Source of the DNA: an uncultured Eubacteriales bacterium
GTDB taxonomy: Bacteria; Bacillota; Clostridia; Oscillospirales; CAG-382
Reading direction: 5' to 3'
DNA: 41,293 nucleotides
Assembly (NCBI GenBank): GCA_900551295.1
Contig: URVJ01000019.1
Span: 1 to 41,293, forward strand
In this document: positions 38,337 to 41,293 of the stretch, one piece after another
How positions within the stretch are numbered: position 1 is the stretch's first letter
How the letters are laid out: every line of letters starts with the position of its first letter
Program-made: the position numbers and the translations under genes
The notes under the pieces: generated by a model
Told to the model about the DNA's origin: nothing
What the model saw: only the letters and a program-made list of their open reading frames with translations
Database searches by the model: none

Positions 38337-40451
38337 ATGATACTGATAATCGCCGAAAAGCCGAGTCTCGGCAGAAATATTGCGTCTGCCGTGGGAAATA
38401 TGAAAAGCTCGCGCGGATTTATGCAGAATGACAAATACATAGTGACATGGGCGTTCGGACACCTGTTTTCGCTTGAGGATATTGAGCATTATAATCCGCT
38501 TCCAGACGGAAGTACAAAATGGACTATGCAGAACTTGCCGTGTTTTCCCGAAAAGTTTGATTTTTCTCTGCGTAAAGGCACCGATAAAAAGGCCGATGAA
38601 GGCGTAAAACAGCAGTTTGAACTTATAAGAGAACTGTGTCTGCGAAACGATGTCGATACGATAGTAAACGCAGGGGACGCCGACAGGGAAGGCGAAATTA
38701 TAGTCAGGCTCTGTATTGAACACGCAAGAGTCTCAGGTAAAGCCTTAAAGCGCCTCTGGCTGCCCGACCAGACGCCAGAAACCATAAATGCGGCTCTTTC
38801 CGAGCTCAAAGACGAGAGCAGTTACGACAGTCTTGCGAACGAAGGGCTTGCGCGGACATATATCGACTGGCTTTACGGCGTAAATCTTACGCGCTATGCG
38901 ACTATCAGAACAGGACTTCTGCTTCGCGTCGGCAGGGTAATAATTCCCATCGTAAAGGCAGTATACGACAGGGATATGGAAATCAAAAACTTTGTTCCCG
39001 TAAAGACTTATGCGCCTGTCAGCAAGGAAAAGACCAACGGCGAGGTTATCGAGCTTACAAGTAAACTTCGTTTTGCCGAAAACGAGCTTGACAAAGCAAA
39101 GCAGAAGTGCGCCGAATATAATTCACAGCAGGCAGTCGTCACATCTGTTAAGAATAAAAAGGACACTGTTTCACCGGGAAAGCTGTACTCGCTTTCAAAG
39201 CTTCAGAATGTGCTCAGCAAACGCAATAAAATGAGCATGACGGAGAGCCTTGAAATAGTGCAGAAACTTTATGAGGCAGGCTATCTTTCATATCCGCGTA
39301 CAAATTCCGAGTATATGGCGACGGCGGAAAAGGATAAAGTAAAGCGTATAATTAACTCTTTTGCGAATATGGGCTATAAAATTGCTTTCCGCGACGATAA
39401 AACCGTCTTTGACGACAGCAAAATAGAGTCTCACTCCGCAATAACGCCTACATATAAAATACCCGATAAAACCAAACTCAGCGAACGTGAAATGCTTGTT
39501 TATTCGACGGTAGTCAGAAGATTTGCAGCAGTGTTCTGTTCCGAAAAGTGCGTTGTCAACAAGACGGAGATCACAATAAAACTCGGAGAGCTCGAAGAAT
39601 TTACGCTCAAAGGCGCGGTCATGCTCGAAAAAGGCTGGACAAAGTATGATGAGTACACGTCAAAGGATAAAATTCTTCCGGCGCTTTCAAAAGGCGATAC
39701 CGTAAACATTAATTTTGAGCCGTGCGAGAAAATGTCATCTCCGCCAAAACACTATACGGTTGAAACGCTGAATAACTATCTTAAAAATCCTTTCCGTGAG
39801 GACAAGGCTAAGTCAAAGGACGATGAAAACGTGCCGTCTGATGATTCGGAAGATTACAAGGCTATTTTTGAGGGCCTTGAACTCGGAACCGAGGCGACGC
39901 GCACGGGCATTATCGAAAACGCCTGCAAGAGTAAGTATATAGAGCTGAAAAAAGATACTTATTACATTCTCAACGACGGGATTTTTCTTATCGAGTCGCT
40001 CTCGCGTATGAATATAAGCATGGATAAGTATAAGACAAGCGAAATGGGCAAGGCTTTGAAAAAGGTCTACCGCGGTGAGATAGGAGTTTATGACAGCGTT
40101 GCGCTTGCAAAGGACGAAATTGCACGAATTTTTACGCACAGCGAAATGCCGCCCGAGACCGACGATTATACAGGTTCATACGGCGACGTTGTCGGGATTT
40201 GTCCTCTGTGCGGCAAAGAAATAGTGCGCGGAAGATACAGCTACGGCTGCCGCGGATATAAAGAGGGCTGCGGATTTTCGGTTAGCCTGAATATCTGTTC
40301 GAGAAATATATCGGTAAGCAATGTAAAGCTGCTGCTTGAAACAGGGCAGACCTCAAAGATACAGGGATTTATTTCTAAGAAGACGGGCAAGCGCTTTGAC
40401 GGAAAGCTGAAACTTGTCGAAGGCAAGGCTATGTTCGATTTTACGGATTGA
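38337..40451 (+). CDS. topB: DNA topoisomerase III (type IA)
   Basis: This 704-residue type IA topoisomerase starts at ATG 38337 after AGAGGA. The Toprim domain opens with LIIAEKPSLGRNIA and has the metal site in NAGDADREGE. The catalytic Tyr319 is in GYLSYPRTNSEY. LLLRVGRV and ELGTEATRTGI are family blocks. The C-terminus has a four-Cys zinc-ribbon-like segment (CPLCGKEI, then YGCRGYKEGCGF) and a repeat with KKTGKRFDGKLKL. TopB relaxes negatively supercoiled DNA and decatenates replication intermediates. Such genes also ride on conjugative elements, but no conjugation genes are near, so this is probably chromosomal. A GNAT gene follows after 23 bp. Confidence 0.94.
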   Translation: MILIIAEKPSLGRNIASAVGNMKSSRGFMQNDKYIVTWAFGHLFSLEDIEHYNPLPDGSTKWTMQNLPCFPEKFDFSLRKGTDKKADEGVKQQFELIRELCLRNDVDTIVNAGDADREGEIIVRLCIEHARVSGKALKRLWLPDQTPETINAALSELKDESSYDSLANEGLARTYIDWLYGVNLTRYATIRTGLLLRVGRVIIPIVKAVYDRDMEIKNFVPVKTYAPVSKEKTNGEVIELTSKLRFAENELDKAKQKCAEYNSQQAVVTSVKNKKDTVSPGKLYSLSKLQNVLSKRNKMSMTESLEIVQKLYEAGYLSYPRTNSEYMATAEKDKVKRIINSFANMGYKIAFRDDKTVFDDSKIESHSAITPTYKIPDKTKLSEREMLVYSTVVRRFAAVFCSEKCVVNKTEITIKLGELEEFTLKGAVMLEKGWTKYDEYTSKDKILPALSKGDTVNINFEPCEKMSSPPKHYTVETLNNYLKNPFREDKAKSKDDENVPSDDSEDYKAIFEGLELGTEATRTGIIENACKSKYIELKKDTYYILNDGIFLIESLSRMNISMDKYKTSEMGKALKKVYRGEIGVYDSVALAKDEIARIFTHSEMPPETDDYTGSYGDVVGICPLCGKEIVRGRYSYGCRGYKEGCGFSVSLNICSRNISVSNVKLLLETGQTSKIQGFISKKTGKRFDGKLKLVEGKAMFDFTD

Positions 40452-40474
40452 TATTTTCGGGAGGTAATCTAACT

Positions 40475-41077
40475 ATGAACAGTGAAGTAGTTATAAAGGC
40501 AGTGTGCCCCGACGATGCAGAAGAATTGCTTGAAATATATGCGCCGTATGTACTCAAAACGGCAATAACCTTTGAATATCAGGTGCCGTCGGCAGAAGAA
40601 TTCCGCGGCAGAATTGCCGGTACGCTGAAAAAGTACGCATATATAAAGGCGGTGCTTGACGGAGAAACTGTCGGTTACGCGTATGTCGGAGCTTTTAAAA
40701 GCAGACCTGCATATGACTGGGCGGTTGAAACTACGGTTTACGTAAAGGAAAACTGCCGTAAATGCGGTGTCGGCAAAAGGCTGTATACGGCGCTCGAACA
40801 GTGCATGAAAGAGCAGGGAATACTCAATATGAACGCCTGTATTGCATATTCAGAGAAAGATGACGGACATCTCAACAGCAACAGCCTTGATTTCCACAAC
40901 CACATGGGATACCGCACGGTAGGACGCTTTTATAAGTGCGGATATAAATTCTCGCGCTGGTACGATATGGTGTGGGCGGAGAAAATTATTGGCGAGCATA
41001 TGGAAAATCAGCCTCCTGTAAGAAACTTTTCCGAGGCTCTGCCCGATATACGCAAAAAGTATAACATTTGTCTGTAA
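40475..41077 (+). CDS. GNAT-family N-acetyltransferase (phosphinothricin acetyltransferase-like)
   Basis: This 200-residue GNAT is of the Pat/YwnH type. IKAVCPDDAEELLEIYAPYV at the start and FEYQVPSAEEF are typical. The acetyl-CoA site lies in TVYVKENCRKCGVGKRLYTALE (about 92-113, with the R/QxxGxG/A-like KCGVGK), and HNHMGYRTVGRFYKCGYKF with WYDMVW ends the fold. The family acetylates small amines such as phosphinothricin, methionine sulfoximine or amino acids; the real substrate is unknown. GGGAGG precedes ATG 40475; the gene is in an operon with topB. A C-terminal extension of about 25 residues follows the fold. Confidence 0.88.
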   Translation: MNSEVVIKAVCPDDAEELLEIYAPYVLKTAITFEYQVPSAEEFRGRIAGTLKKYAYIKAVLDGETVGYAYVGAFKSRPAYDWAVETTVYVKENCRKCGVGKRLYTALEQCMKEQGILNMNACIAYSEKDDGHLNSNSLDFHNHMGYRTVGRFYKCGYKFSRWYDMVWAEKIIGEHMENQPPVRNFSEALPDIRKKYNICL

Positions 41078-41112
41078 ACTGAGATTTACAATTCACTGAG
41101 AGGGTAATATCT

Positions 41113-41293
41113 TTGCAACTTGACAAAATATTTTCTTCAAACATGGTTTTTCCGAAAGGCAAGGAAATCTGCTTTTACGGCACGGGTAAGGGAAATGTAA
41201 AAATAACATTTGACGGCGAACAAAAAACAGCTGTTTCATGCGGTGGCGAATGGGAAATATGTTTTTCACCGCGTGATTTCGGCGGTCCGTACA
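41113..41293 (+). CDS. N-terminal fragment of a sialate O-acetylesterase-like protein (right edge)
   Basis: An open frame starts at TTG 41113 after GAGAGGG (41098-41104) and runs off the right edge with 60 codons. The sequence begins with LDKIFSSNMVFPKGKEICFYGTG and continues with beta strands (VKITFDGE, WEICFSPRDFGGPY). This is the pattern of the N-terminal domain of SASA/sialate O-acetylesterases: FSxxMVLQ-like start, WGTA-like turn, then beta sandwich ending at GGPY. These enzymes remove acetyl groups from sialic acid or xylan. No signal peptide is visible. The catalytic domain is outside the window, so function is provisional. It lies 35 bp after the GNAT gene. Confidence 0.6.
   Translation, partial: MQLDKIFSSNMVFPKGKEICFYGTGKGNVKITFDGEQKTAVSCGGEWEICFSPRDFGGPY

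Noticed and set aside
38337..41293. Integrative conjugative element signalled by topB
   Set aside because: No relaxase, type IV secretion, integrase or direct repeats nearby; topB also occurs as a chromosomal gene.

Overview
The window looks like a chromosomal segment of an anaerobic, probably uncultured gut Bacillota (Clostridia; an Oscillospirales or Christensenellales relative is my guess). Supporting this are AGGAGG-type ribosome binding sites, many TTGACA/17/TATAAT promoters, some TTG and GTG starts, a Rex repressor, a MecA-like adaptor, a DeoD-type phosphorylase, a type-4 uracil-DNA glycosylase and a large secreted protein with InlB-like repeats. No rRNA, CRISPR array or intact transposase is visible. 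One tRNA gene, tRNA-Arg(ACG), lies at 34548-34624 on the minus strand.

Layout. 1-1500: small accessory genes, including a shortened reverse-transcriptase remnant and a YgjV-like membrane protein cut by an in-frame TAG. 1521-2666 (minus): lactaldehyde reductase-type iron alcohol dehydrogenase. 2876-4227: consensus promoter, a c-di-GMP-I-like riboswitch, a terminator, a sugar-1-phosphate transferase and a headless CDP-alcohol phosphotransferase. 4299-7057: a GDPD-PHP fusion enzyme and a zinc polyol/alcohol dehydrogenase. 7123-19492: a 13-gene co-directional operon. 19552-22188 (minus): trans-prenyl synthase, cis-prenyltransferase and a frameshifted MerR regulator. 22347-23201 (minus): a DUF11 surface protein with two nonsense codons. 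23351-27935 (minus): GH2 beta-galactosidase, dUTPase and a metallo-beta-lactamase-fold hydrolase. 28166-32609: the giant secreted protein. 32646-41293: deoD, an acyltransferase-like protein, tRNA-Arg, a two-component system, UDG, a MecA-like adaptor, topoisomerase III, a GNAT and the start of an esterase-like gene.

The main discovery is the operon at 7359-19492: mdh, fumC, hdrB, hdrC, hdrA, flxD/mvhD, two Fe-S subunits of FlxB/C type, flxA, frdB, frdA, a small SemiSWEET-like membrane protein and rex. It holds every enzyme from oxaloacetate to succinate. The fumarate reductase has no membrane anchor, and instead sits with a complete HdrABC-FlxABCD module. In known systems that module oxidises NAD(P)H and splits electrons at the HdrA flavin between ferredoxin and a high-potential acceptor. 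My inference is a soluble, NADH-dependent, electron-bifurcating fumarate reductase: 2 NADH would reduce both ferredoxin and fumarate, or the reverse in succinate oxidation. An NADH-sensing Rex is encoded in the same operon. I do not know of a described complex with this subunit set.

A second theme is gene decay. Six loci (reverse transcriptase, YgjV, CDP-alcohol phosphotransferase, MerR, DUF11 and possibly the left-edge gene) carry truncations, stops or frameshifts. These are either real pseudogenes or assembly/sequencing errors.
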